A stretch of 12,200 nt of DNA from JBGOTP01 sp041476545 (GCA_041476545.1 JBGOTP010000133.1:1-12200), one strand, 5' to 3'. Shown: positions 7,363 to 12,200, counted from the first letter of the stretch. Translations and numbers: made by a program. The notes: generated by a model from the sequence alone, not told the origin.

Positions 7363-7974
7363 ATGAATACCGCGAGAGTAATCGTGATGACCGCCGCGGT
7401 TGGGACATTGGGAGTGACGCTCGGAGGTTCGTCTGGGCTTCAGGCCCAGCCGCCATTTGTTCGGAGCAGTGGCACGCAGGCGGCATCGAACGACGTCTCA
7501 TCGACTGTTGTCGCGAGCGCCCTGGCTCGCAATGGACACCTGGTCCTGCTCGTTCTGTGGCGAGGAAGTCCGGCTTGGCTTGCGGGCGGGCGGGGCAACT
7601 CCAGTGGCGGCGGAGGTGGTGGTGGGCATACGAGACTGCAACTCACATTCGGGGGACTCTCTTTCGATGTGGACGTTGATGACATAGCAGATGTGGCACG
7701 AGTGCTCGGTCAACAGATTTCCTTGAAAGATGCGAATGTCGTGCTCGTGGACAACGTGGACAGCAAACCCACAATCGTGCGTATCAAGCTCGTCGATGCC
7801 ACTGTTCCCGAATCTGCCGATGCAGCATGGGTCGTGTTGAAGCGCGAGCCTGAGCTTCTTGAGTTTCTCCAATGCGATCTCATGCTCTCAAATCCGATGC
7901 TGAAGAACATGAGGTCAGACTATTTGAAGATGTGGATGACCGTGCATCCGTGCGGACAGGTGATCAAGCCATAG
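7363..7974 (+). CDS. Secreted Gly-rich hypothetical protein (cassette gene)
   Basis: 203 residues, not assigned to a named family. Residues 1-29 (ending SSGLQAQ) look like a signal peptide, so it is probably exported. A hydrophobic LVLLVLWRGSPAWL segment (about 60-73) is followed by a Gly/Ser run (about 77-88), then a mostly beta region (RLQLTFGGLSFDVDVDD, NVVLVDNVD, TIVRIKLVDA) and a C-terminal part with two cysteines (LQCDL and HPCGQ). The ATG at 7363 follows the GTTGGGC boundary by 24 bases and has no clear Shine-Dalgarno. Its stop at 7972-7974 is 16 bases before the left edge of an attC, the usual cassette arrangement. The pattern LVLWRGSP plus Gly-rich linker seems to recur in acidobacterial hypothetical proteins in my memory, but I cannot confirm this. 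Confidence 0.75.
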   Translation: MNTARVIVMTAAVGTLGVTLGGSSGLQAQPPFVRSSGTQAASNDVSSTVVASALARNGHLVLLVLWRGSPAWLAGGRGNSSGGGGGGGHTRLQLTFGGLSFDVDVDDIADVARVLGQQISLKDANVVLVDNVDSKPTIVRIKLVDATVPESADAAWVVLKREPELLEFLQCDLMLSNPMLKNMRSDYLKMWMTVHPCGQVIKP

Positions 7975-7990
7975 GTAGTCGGCCACTTGC

Positions 7991-8070
7991 GGCCGAACAA
8001 GCGCATGCACCAGACGGCGCCCTGGCATGAAACGGAGAGCGCGCCGCTGGTGATGCGCAGCCGTTAGGCC
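7991..8070 (+). other. attC recombination site 1
   Basis: The arms fold into the classic attC shape. Outer boxes: GGCCGAAC (7991-7998) pairs with GTTAGGCC (8063-8070), 7 of 8 bases. A short unpaired spacer follows. Inner boxes: GCGCAT (8001-8006) pairs with ATGCGC (8053-8058), then CACCAG with CTGGTG, then CGGCGC (8015-8020) with GCGCCG (8041-8046). G8007 and A8014 have no partner, matching the extrahelical bases that give attC its strand polarity. The loop is about 20 bases. GTTAGGC at 8063-8069 marks the crossover point. Confidence 0.88.
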
Positions 8071-8103
8071 GCGAGTCGGGAGGGCCGGGTTTCGATCCCA
8101 GAG

Positions 8104-8132
8104 GAGCGACACACTTCCGCGCAGTGTCGCTC
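8104..8132 (+). promoter_or_regulatory. Strong stem-loop in the leader of the second cassette gene
   Basis: GAGCGACAC (8104-8112) pairs perfectly with GTGTCGCTC (8124-8132) around an 11-base loop, 23 bases upstream of the next ATG. It could be a translational control element or simply a repeat. It is not part of the attC. Confidence 0.5.
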
Positions 8133-8155
8133 GAACATCAGATTGATGTAGAGAC

Positions 8156-8479
8156 ATGAACGAACACGTCAAAAGGGGACGAGAAGCTTTGGCTAAACGC
8201 GATTGGATTACAGCGGAGGCTGAGTTTGTGTTGGCACGTGAAGACGAACACCCGCAGGTGCGCTTGATTGCAGAGAACCGTCTTGCCGAGCTGAAGAATC
8301 GGCGCGTGTATGGTTGCGGGGCGTCGACACTTTACCATCGGGACAGCTGCCCAGCTAGGCATGGAGCCATCCTGCCCATCACTTGGTTCGACTACTGGGG
8401 AGATGCGGAAGCCGCTGGCAGGGTGCCCTGTCCCCAGTGCAAGCCGCAGCGCCTCTTCAGCGACTTGATTGTGCGCTAA
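8156..8479 (+). CDS. Small protein with Ada/nuclease-type metal-binding C-terminus (cassette gene)
   Basis: 107 residues. The N-terminal half (about 1-48) is helical with a TPR-like feel (GREALAKRDWITAEAEFVLAREDEHPQ, AENRLAEL). The C-terminal half has the order YGCGAST-LYHRDSCPARHG-...-WFDYWGDAEAAGRVPCPQCKPQ: Tyr-His-x2-x-Cys, then DAEAAGRxPCxxC. This resembles the Ada-type zinc-binding domain and the C-terminal tails of some thermonuclease-like proteins (YHRxxC ... AxxAGYxPCxxC). Cys residues at about 70 and 95-98 and the His would bind zinc. DNA or phosphotriester contact would be the family expectation, but function here is inference. The ATG at 8156 has only a weak GAG upstream. The stop is at 8477-8479, 17 bases before attC site 2. 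Confidence 0.75.
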   Translation: MNEHVKRGREALAKRDWITAEAEFVLAREDEHPQVRLIAENRLAELKNRRVYGCGASTLYHRDSCPARHGAILPITWFDYWGDAEAAGRVPCPQCKPQRLFSDLIVR

Positions 8480-8496
8480 CTATTCCATTGCGGACG

Positions 8497-8567
8497 GTTT
8501 GACATCGCATACACCCGACGGCAGATGGAAAGCGCACCGCGCCGCGGCTCAGTTGCACGCGTTCGGC
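8497..8567 (+). other. attC recombination site 2 (degenerate)
   Basis: The left arm TCGCATACACCCGACGGC (8505-8522) matches site 1 (GCGCATGCACCAGACGGC) at 15 of 18 positions. The right arm is GCCGCGGCTCAGTTGCACGC followed by GTTCGGC (8561-8567). CGGC (8519-8522) pairs with GCCG (8541-8544) and CCG (8515-8517) with CGG, leaving A8518 unpaired as in site 1. The left outer box (GTTTGAC, 8497-8503) is poor, so the site may be decayed. Confidence 0.6.
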
Positions 8568-8625
8568 AGACGGAAGAACACGCGGCCGAGTTGCTCAAGT
8601 CCAGAGCCAGGAGTAGGCTGTTGAT

Positions 8626-8826
8626 ATGACGACGGCGGCAGAAATTTCAGGCGCAGTGCGGCGCCTACCCAAGCGCGAGTTGAAGAAGTTCCGCCAGTGG
8701 TTCGTCGCGTACGATGCGGCGGCGTGGGATCGGGAGTTTGAACAGGATGTCGCGGCGGGGCGGCTCGATCGACTCGCGCGAGAAGCCCTGAGAGACTTGC
8801 GCGCTGGTCGGTGCACCGACCTGTGA
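8626..8826 (+). CDS. Antitoxin of a type II toxin-antitoxin pair (cassette gene)
   Basis: 66 residues. MTTAAEISGAVRRLPKRELKKFRQWFVAYDAAAWDREFEQDVAAGRLDRLAREALRDL-type layout matches small addiction-module proteins: an N-terminal helical part with the LPxxELxxFRxWF pattern, then AWDREFEQDVAAGRLDxLAxEAL and a short RAGR tail. It would neutralise the adjacent toxin and probably repress its own operon. The ATG at 8626 has AGGAG (8609-8613) about 12 bases upstream, a slightly long spacing. Its stop overlaps the toxin start as GTGA (8823-8826), so the two are translationally coupled. No promoter was identified, as expected if the pair is also read from upstream. Confidence 0.85.
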   Translation: MTTAAEISGAVRRLPKRELKKFRQWFVAYDAAAWDREFEQDVAAGRLDRLAREALRDLRAGRCTDL

Positions 8827-9155
8827 AGCATCGGGCGAGCCCCCGGTTCTGGCGGTGCTACCGCGGGCTGCCCAAGGACGTCCAATCACTGGCCGACAAG
8901 AGCTACGCGCTCTTGAAGGCGAACCCCAGCCATCCGTCGCTGCATTTCAAGAAGGTGGGCCACTTCTGGTCCACACGCGTCGGCTTACACTACCGAGCGC
9001 TTGCGGTCGAGTCCGGCGAGGATCGCGCGTGGTTTTGGATCGGATCGCACGCGGAGTACGACAAGCTCTTGGGCCAGAAGCCGGCCAACCAGCGCATGCA
9101 GCCGATGCGCGTTCAACGGCGGGAGAAGAAACCGAAGGGTCGTGCGCGCGGCTGA
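8823..9155 (+). CDS. RelE/ParE-like toxin of the pair (cassette gene)
   Basis: 110 residues from GTG 8823, chosen because the protein then begins VKHRASPRFWRCYRGLP, the usual start of this toxin group, and because it overlaps the antitoxin stop by four bases. The core SYALLKANPSHPSLHFKKVG-HFWSTRVGLHYRALAVE-WFWIGSHAEYDKLLG is the small beta-sheet fold of RelE-type toxins; the H/Y/R residues near GLHYRAL and IGSHAEYD are likely active-site or binding positions. If it behaves as RelE, it cleaves mRNA on the ribosome, but ParE-like relatives poison gyrase, so activity is uncertain. The last 26 residues (from QKPANQRMQP) are encoded by the attC site itself and are probably a read-through tail without fold. 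Confidence 0.82.
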   Translation: MKHRASPRFWRCYRGLPKDVQSLADKSYALLKANPSHPSLHFKKVGHFWSTRVGLHYRALAVESGEDRAWFWIGSHAEYDKLLGQKPANQRMQPMRVQRREKKPKGRARG

Positions 9156-9170
9156 TGCGCGATCGGTGCG
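9083..9170 (+). other. attC recombination site 3, overlapping the toxin gene
   Basis: GCGCAT (9092-9097) pairs with ATGCGC (9155-9160) and CAGCCG (9099-9104) pairs with CGGCTG (9149-9154), leaving G9098 unpaired, exactly as in site 1. Farther in, GCGC (9107-9110) can pair with GCGC (9144-9147). The left outer box GGCCAAC (9083-9089) is present, but no GTTRRRY box follows the right arm at the expected place (the sequence is GATCGGTG). The nearest proper box is GTTAGGC at 9368, after the junction repeat. Confidence 0.75.
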
Positions 9171-9379
9171 CTTTCCGGCGCCGTGGTTGATTGCGACGAC
9201 TTCGCAGCTATCCGTGTCGCTCGCAGCGATCCGCAGCGGCATCTGGGTGGATGCGTCGTGGTAGCGACGTCGGTAGCATCCGTGTTTTGAAATGGGATAG
9301 GAGATGGAAGGCATCCACGCAGATTTCGATAAGCCGCGTGTGAGCGTGGCCGTCTGCTCAGTAAGAAGTTAGGCCGACA
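9154..9379 (+). repeat. Cassette-junction direct repeat, copy 2
   Basis: Same landmarks as copy 1 (7174-7343), with about 55 extra bases between TCGCAGCTATCC (9202-9213) and GGTAGCATCCGTGTTTT (9272-9288). The final 108 bases (9272-9379) end in AGAAGTTAGGCCGACA. It starts in the right arm of attC site 3 (GATGCGCGA at 9154-9162) and ends 5 bases before the DUF2971 gene. Confidence 0.8.
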
Positions 9380-9384
9380 AATCA

Positions 9385-10134
9385 ATGATCGACGGTAGGG
9401 CTTTGAAGCACCAGTGGAAGCTAGCGGGATACAACCCAAAGAAGATGGGCAGCGCCACTGTGGCACCTCCGCCCAAACCGGGCTTTGTTCGAGGCTACCA
9501 CCTGGCACCCGAGGCGCACGCGCTCAGCAACATCGCTCTTGGTCGAATGAAGATCACGCAATTTTCTGATGCGAACGATCCCTTCGAGGTGCTCGGCTTG
9601 CACTTCGGCGAGTGGAAGACTCGAAAGTTGGTGCGTGCTTTCAAGGCCGAACAGAACGCGACAACTGGGCCACTGTGCTTCAGCGGCAACTGGACCAACC
9701 CAGTCCTGTGGAGTCACTACGCCGATAAGCATCGGGGCATGTGTTTGGGATTCGATGTCAAGAAAACCGAGGCGCGAGCAGTCGAGTACCAGGATAAGCG
9801 TCTTTTGGAAAAGCTCGACGGGGTCAGTGATCCGTCCTCACTACCGAAGGCTCTGCAGAGTCGCCTCCTGAAGACGAAATCTCATCACTGGCGTCACGAA
9901 GAGGAGTTCCGTCGATTCGTCCTGCTCTCTGGCGCCGTTCGCGATCGGGACAAGCTCTTCTGGCTCTTCGACGATTGCATGAAACTAATCGAGGTCGTCT
10001 TAGGCCCTGAGAGTCGGCTCGACGTGTCGGAAACAAGAGCGATGGTCGCTGCCATAACGCCTGGGGTGTCGGTGTTTCGTTCACGACTGGCGTTCCAGTC
10101 ATTTCGGGTAGTTGTCGATGAGAAGTCGGTATGA
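9385..10134 (+). CDS. DUF2971 family protein (cassette gene)
   Basis: 249 residues. The features of DUF2971 are present in order: YHLAPEAHALSNIALGRMKIT (about 38-58), SDANDPFEVLGL (60-71), LCFSGNWTNPVLWSHYADKHRGMCLGFDV (97-125), VEYQDKRL (132-139), a Lys/Trp segment KSHHWRHEEEFRRFVLL (about 165-181) and IEVVLGPESRLD near the end. The family is widespread; its biochemical role is not known to me, and the WSHYADxHxGxCLGFD block is its hallmark. The ATG at 9385 is only 10 bases after the GTTAGGC box and lacks a Shine-Dalgarno; ATG 9445 is an alternative that removes a family-atypical 20-residue N-terminus. No attC was found after the stop. Confidence 0.82.
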   Translation: MIDGRALKHQWKLAGYNPKKMGSATVAPPPKPGFVRGYHLAPEAHALSNIALGRMKITQFSDANDPFEVLGLHFGEWKTRKLVRAFKAEQNATTGPLCFSGNWTNPVLWSHYADKHRGMCLGFDVKKTEARAVEYQDKRLLEKLDGVSDPSSLPKALQSRLLKTKSHHWRHEEEFRRFVLLSGAVRDRDKLFWLFDDCMKLIEVVLGPESRLDVSETRAMVAAITPGVSVFRSRLAFQSFRVVVDEKSV

Positions 10135-10347
10135 CCGGCTAGGCGGATTGCCAGCGTGTTGATCAAGGCGCCACCATCAGGACGGATGTCCTATGAGTGG
10201 TCTTCCGTTGACCGCAGGCCTCTAATGTTCCTATTGTCTACCGTGCAGACAGGCAATAAACAGCCGAGGCTGCTGGACTATAATTCGCGGGCTTGCGCAG
10301 TCTCGCGCTTCGCGAGGTCGACGCGCGCATGCCTGTCAGGAGGACCG
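10135..10347. other. Intergenic region with promoter signals before the DUF1579-like gene
   Basis: No gene is seen. The stretch contains a dyad TGTCT-N7-AGACA at 10235-10251, a TATAAT at 10279-10284 and a compact hairpin CTCGCG-CTT-CGCGAG at 10302-10316 in the expected leader. Confidence 0.5.
10279..10284 (+). promoter_or_regulatory. Probable -10 element (TATAAT) for the DUF1579-like gene
   Basis: A perfect TATAAT in GC-rich DNA, 64 bases upstream of the start codon. No good TTGACA-like -35 is found at 16-18 bases distance, so activity may depend on an activator. The dyad at 10235-10251 lies just upstream and could be an operator. Confidence 0.45.
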
Positions 10348-10890
10348 ATGACTCGAAGGATGGCCGTTTTGTGTGCGACCTGGTGCGCCGTCACCGCGGT
10401 GCTGGTCGCTCAAACGCCGGCGCAGCCGGCCAAACCAAACCCGGAGCTTAAGAAACTGGAGGTCCTCCTGGGCTCGTGGACCTACACCGGCGACGCCAAA
10501 CAGAGCCCGTTTGGTCCGGCCGGCAAGGTCACCGGCACGGAGACGTTCAGCATGATGGCTGGCGGGTTCTTCATGGAGGATCGCTGGGACGAGAAGGACC
10601 CCCTTGGCACCGTGAAGGGCCTGCAGATGTGGAGCTACGACGCAACCAAGAAGTCCCTGGCCTACACCTACTTCACCAGTGCGGGTGAATCCGGATCGGG
10701 CACCGTCACCATAAGCGGCAACACGTGGACCTGGCTCGGATCGGGTATCACGTACGAGGGCAAGCCGGCATACGGACGCGGCACCTACACGTTCACCGGC
10801 GCGGGCGCCTTCACGGTGGCCTCGGATGCGTCCGCCGACGGGAAGACGTGGGCCCGCTCGTTCGAGGGCAAGTGGACCAAGGGCCGGTGA
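10348..10890 (+). CDS. Secreted DUF1579-like protein
   Basis: 180 residues. The N-terminus MTRRMAVLCATWCAVTAVLVAQT is a signal peptide, cleaved around AQT. The mature part starts with LKKLEVLLGSWTYTG and continues GTETFSMMAGGFFMEDRW, LGTVKGLQMWSYDATKKSLAYTYF, then beta strands GTVTISGNTWTW, GRGTYTF and a final SFEGKWTK. This is the all-beta barrel-like layout of DUF1579/lipocalin-like proteins abundant in Acidobacteria, with no known enzymatic activity. The ATG at 10348 is preferred to upstream starts: AGGAGG (10338-10343) lies four bases before it and the signal peptide begins there. A stem-loop lies about 40 bases after the stop. Confidence 0.82.
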   Translation: MTRRMAVLCATWCAVTAVLVAQTPAQPAKPNPELKKLEVLLGSWTYTGDAKQSPFGPAGKVTGTETFSMMAGGFFMEDRWDEKDPLGTVKGLQMWSYDATKKSLAYTYFTSAGESGSGTVTISGNTWTWLGSGITYEGKPAYGRGTYTFTGAGAFTVASDASADGKTWARSFEGKWTKGR

Positions 10891-10930
10891 CGCCGCTCTC
10901 ATTAGCCCCTCGTGCGCAGCACACGATTGA

Positions 10931-10964
10931 CGCCAGGCACGGACGCGGTTCCGGGCGCCTGGCG
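10931..10964 (+). terminator. Stem-loop downstream of the DUF1579-like gene
   Basis: CGCCAGGC (10931-10938) pairs perfectly with GCCTGGCG (10957-10964), an 8-bp stem with an 18-base loop that may close further by CGG/CCG. There is no T-tract after it. It could stop or stabilise the upstream message, or be a remnant of the decayed gene that follows. Confidence 0.3.
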
Positions 10965-11266
10965 ATCGCGCATCCAACGCTCGACATCGTGCGCGCCGAC
11001 GCGCGCGCGTGTGGGACGTCGACGACAAGGAGTACCTCGACTTCGCCTGCGGCATCGGCGTCCTGAACGTCGGGCACCACCACCCGCGTCGTCGAGGCCG
11101 TCGCCGACCAGTTGACGCGGCTAATGCACATGGCCTGTCAGGTGGCGATGTACGACGCGTACGTCGATCTAGCCGCGCTGCCGCGAGGCTCAACGCCCTT
11201 GTCGGCGGCCCGCGCCGCAAGACGCTGCTCGTCACGACCGGCGTCGAGGCCACCGATCTGCGTGGT
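10957..11266 (+). pseudogene. Remnant of a GabT-type class III aminotransferase
   Basis: Three frames must be joined to read it. LAIAHPTLDIVRADARA (to about 11009) precedes VWDVDDKEYLDFACGIGVLNVGHHHP; the next bases shift frame at about 11087-11092 to give VVEAVADQLTRLMHMACQVAMYDAYVDLA; and at about 11180-11190 the frame returns for ARLNALVGGPRRKTLLVTTGVEAT. In order and content these match the N-terminal 120 residues of 4-aminobutyrate aminotransferases (WDVEGxxYxDFAGGIxVLNxGHxHP, then KKTLLxTTGxEA). The catalytic Lys region and the rest, about 300 residues, are absent. So this is a truncated, frameshifted pseudogene; a sequencing error could explain the shifts but not the missing two thirds. 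Confidence 0.8.
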
Positions 11267-11318
11267 TGACGCCGGCATTGTGACTGTTGCAGCGGCGCTC
11301 ACCCGTGGCGGTGACGTG

Positions 11319-11361
11319 CCCTTCGGTTCGACTCAGGGCGTGCCGAGCGAAGTCGAGGGAC
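11319..11361. repeat. Short palindromic intergenic repeat, copy 1
   Basis: CCCTTCGGTTCGACTCAGGG followed by GTGCCGAGCGAAGTCGAGGG is an imperfect palindrome of the CCCTTCGACTxGCTCAGGGC style seen between genes in some high-GC genomes. Its right half, 11337-11361, recurs inverted at 11601-11625 with one mismatch. Confidence 0.7.
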
Positions 11362-11600
11362 GCCGACTTCTGAGCGCGGCGGCGCATAGGCGGGCCAGAC
11401 CTTAAAACGCCGGCCCGCGCCGGGAAGTTGTTCGAAGCGAGTCTGGCGTGGCGACTCAGGTGTACGCGATCCGAAGGATGGACCTACCCCCGCCGATGTG
11501 TGCGCGATCGACTGTCGTTCAAAGAAGCTGGTAGTCGTCCACGCTCAGCGAGAGAATCACGAGCCCGAGAACTACTTCCCCCGGTGCGCGAAGCGGAGGT

Positions 11601-11625
11601 GTCCCTCGACTTTGCTCGGCACGCC
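11601..11625. repeat. Short palindromic intergenic repeat, inverted half copy
   Basis: GTCCCTCGACTTTGCTCGGC plus ACGCC is the reverse complement of 11337-11361 except for one base (T for C). Only the half unit is seen here. Confidence 0.7.
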
Positions 11626-11675
11626 GTCTTCCCGCGCGATGTTTGCTGCGGCGCGCACGCGAACGATGGAGGCGG

Positions 11676-12200
11676 TTAGAGCTGCTCGACCGTGTAGCCC
11701 TTCGCCTTGAGCATGGCGATCAGTCCATCCGGCCCCACGAGGTGCGCGGCGCCGACGACGACGAAGGCGCGGCCGCGGCGGTTGAACAGCGCGTCGATCT
11801 TCGGGAGCCAATTGCGATTGCGCTCGACGAGGAATCGCTGGTACATCTCCGGTTCCGTCTTGAAGTCCTCGAACGCGAGGCGTTCGATGAGGCCGACATC
11901 GCCGGACTTCCAGGCGTCGGCCAGCTTCGTGAGGCTCTCGGTCGCGGTCGCCACGTCCTTCAGTGTCGACGCCAGCAGCCGGTCCTGCTGACTCATGGAC
12001 ATCTCATCGAAGCGCGAGATCTGAAATTCGGGCGTCTCGAGACCCTGAATGAGTCTTCCGTCGGCCTTCGCCAGATCGTAGAAATGCCTGTCGAGCCCGA
12101 GGTTGGCCTCGAACCCGGCCTTCGTGGCCGACAGATCCACCAGCGTGAGCGCGAGCAACCACGGCTTGAACCGCTTGAGCGGCTCGATGGGCATGCCGAG
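11676..12200 (-). CDS. TraB/GumN family protein, C-terminal part (start beyond window)
   Basis: 174 codons are visible and the frame is open at the right edge, so the start lies outside; the ATG at 12194 is internal (the codons before it, LG, are in frame). The visible part has the family layout: a hydrophobic LKRFKPWLLALTL, then GLDRHFYDLAKADGRLIQGLET, FDEMSMSQQDRLLASTL, a helical LADAWKSGDVGLIERL, PEMYQRFLVERNRNWLPKI, and the conserved end FVVVGAAHLVGPDGLIAMLKAKGYTVEQL. The G-A-x-H motif near residue 150 is the family hallmark and may be part of a metal-dependent protease-like site; the N-terminal half with the other GxH motif is not visible. These proteins are usually secreted or periplasmic and poorly characterised. 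It is transcribed toward the decayed region. Confidence 0.88.
   Translation of the reverse strand, partial: LGMPIEPLKRFKPWLLALTLVDLSATKAGFEANLGLDRHFYDLAKADGRLIQGLETPEFQISRFDEMSMSQQDRLLASTLKDVATATESLTKLADAWKSGDVGLIERLAFEDFKTEPEMYQRFLVERNRNWLPKIDALFNRRGRAFVVVGAAHLVGPDGLIAMLKAKGYTVEQL

Larger units (their letters stand above)
7332..10134 (+). mobile_element. Integron-type gene cassette array without visible integrase (CALIN-like)
   Basis: Small same-strand genes are separated by attC-like sites at 7991-8070, 8497-8567 and 9083-9170, with cassette-boundary boxes GTTGGGC (7332), GTTAGGC (8063), GTTCGGC (8561) and GTTAGGC (9368). One or two genes lie between boundaries, the genes are unrelated to one another, and they include a toxin-antitoxin pair, which is common in stationary arrays. 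No tyrosine recombinase of the IntI type is in the window. The right edge is unclear: no good attC follows the last gene, so the array may have lost its last site or the final gene may be outside it. Confidence 0.7.
11267..11675. other. Gene-free decayed region
   Basis: No convincing gene. The frames here are short and low in similarity to anything I know. It contains both copies of the inverted 25-nt repeat (11337-11361 and 11601-11625). It may be further debris from the same decay event as the aminotransferase remnant. Confidence 0.55.

Noticed and set aside
8071..8110. GGGTTTCGATCCC resembling a tRNA T-arm
   Set aside because: The loop lacks the right C56 position and there are no anticodon or acceptor arms upstream; not a tRNA.
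8474..8480. CGCTAAC at the end of the 8156-8479 gene as left outer box of attC site 2
   Set aside because: Using it leaves about 25 unpaired bases before the inner arm; GTTTGAC at 8497 keeps the same spacing as site 1, though the box itself is poor.
10317..10347. GCGCATGCCTGTC near the DUF1579-like start as a fourth attC arm
   Set aside because: It shares only the GCGCATGC core; no paired right arm or GTTRRRY box follows, and it overlaps the ribosome binding site region.
1..12200. CRISPR arrays, rRNA or tRNA genes, and a replication origin
   Set aside because: No regularly spaced direct repeats, no rRNA-like stretches, no cloverleaf and no DnaA-box cluster were seen.

Overview
The window is high-GC bacterial DNA. 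Long shadow frames on both strands, the mix of housekeeping genes (pepF-type peptidase, bactofilin, two-domain rhodanese, DUF1579-like secreted protein) and the acidobacterial look of the cassette region suggest Acidobacteriota, perhaps Vicinamibacteria. That placement is inference from style and gene content; there is no rRNA or marker gene to prove it.

Layout. (1) 1-1773, accessory block on the + strand: the 3' part of a probable PD-(D/E)XK nuclease gene that stops just after its E-x-K motif, then an unrecognised open frame that meets it at about base 900, then a dual-specificity-type tyrosine phosphatase coupled by ATGA. (2) 1774-2178: no gene, but a roughly 230-bp imperfect palindrome with 28-nt arms (27/28 paired). 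(3) 2179-6898, ordinary chromosomal genes: an M3 oligoendopeptidase F (+), a bactofilin (-), a flavin amine-oxidase-like protein (-), and a divergent exported rhodanese (+). (4) 6899-7331: no gene; a distant inverted repeat with 20-nt perfect arms and the first copy of a cassette-junction repeat. (5) 7332-about 10134: a run of small same-strand genes separated by attC-like sites, which I read as an integron gene-cassette array without a visible integrase. Cassettes carry a secreted Gly-rich protein, a small Cys/His-rich protein with an Ada/nuclease-type metal-binding end, a toxin-antitoxin pair, and a DUF2971 protein. (6) 10279-10890: a promoter-like TATAAT and a secreted DUF1579-like protein. 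(7) 10891-11675: decayed DNA with a frameshifted, truncated remnant of a GabT-type aminotransferase and two inverted copies of a 25-nt repeat. (8) 11676-12200: the C-terminal part of a TraB/GumN-family protein (-), running off the window.

How parts fit. The housekeeping block has no shared pathway that I can name. The most distinctive part is the cassette array. Three attC-like sites share the same left arm (GCGCATGCACCAGACGGC or close variants) and the same extrahelical G. Cassette boundaries show GTTRGGC or GTTCGGC boxes. One attC lies inside the toxin ORF and supplies its C-terminal NQRMQP tail. A separate 108-bp repeat (about 85 percent identical by eye) ends exactly at two of the GTTRGGC boxes, immediately upstream of two cassette genes, which a textbook attC does not explain.
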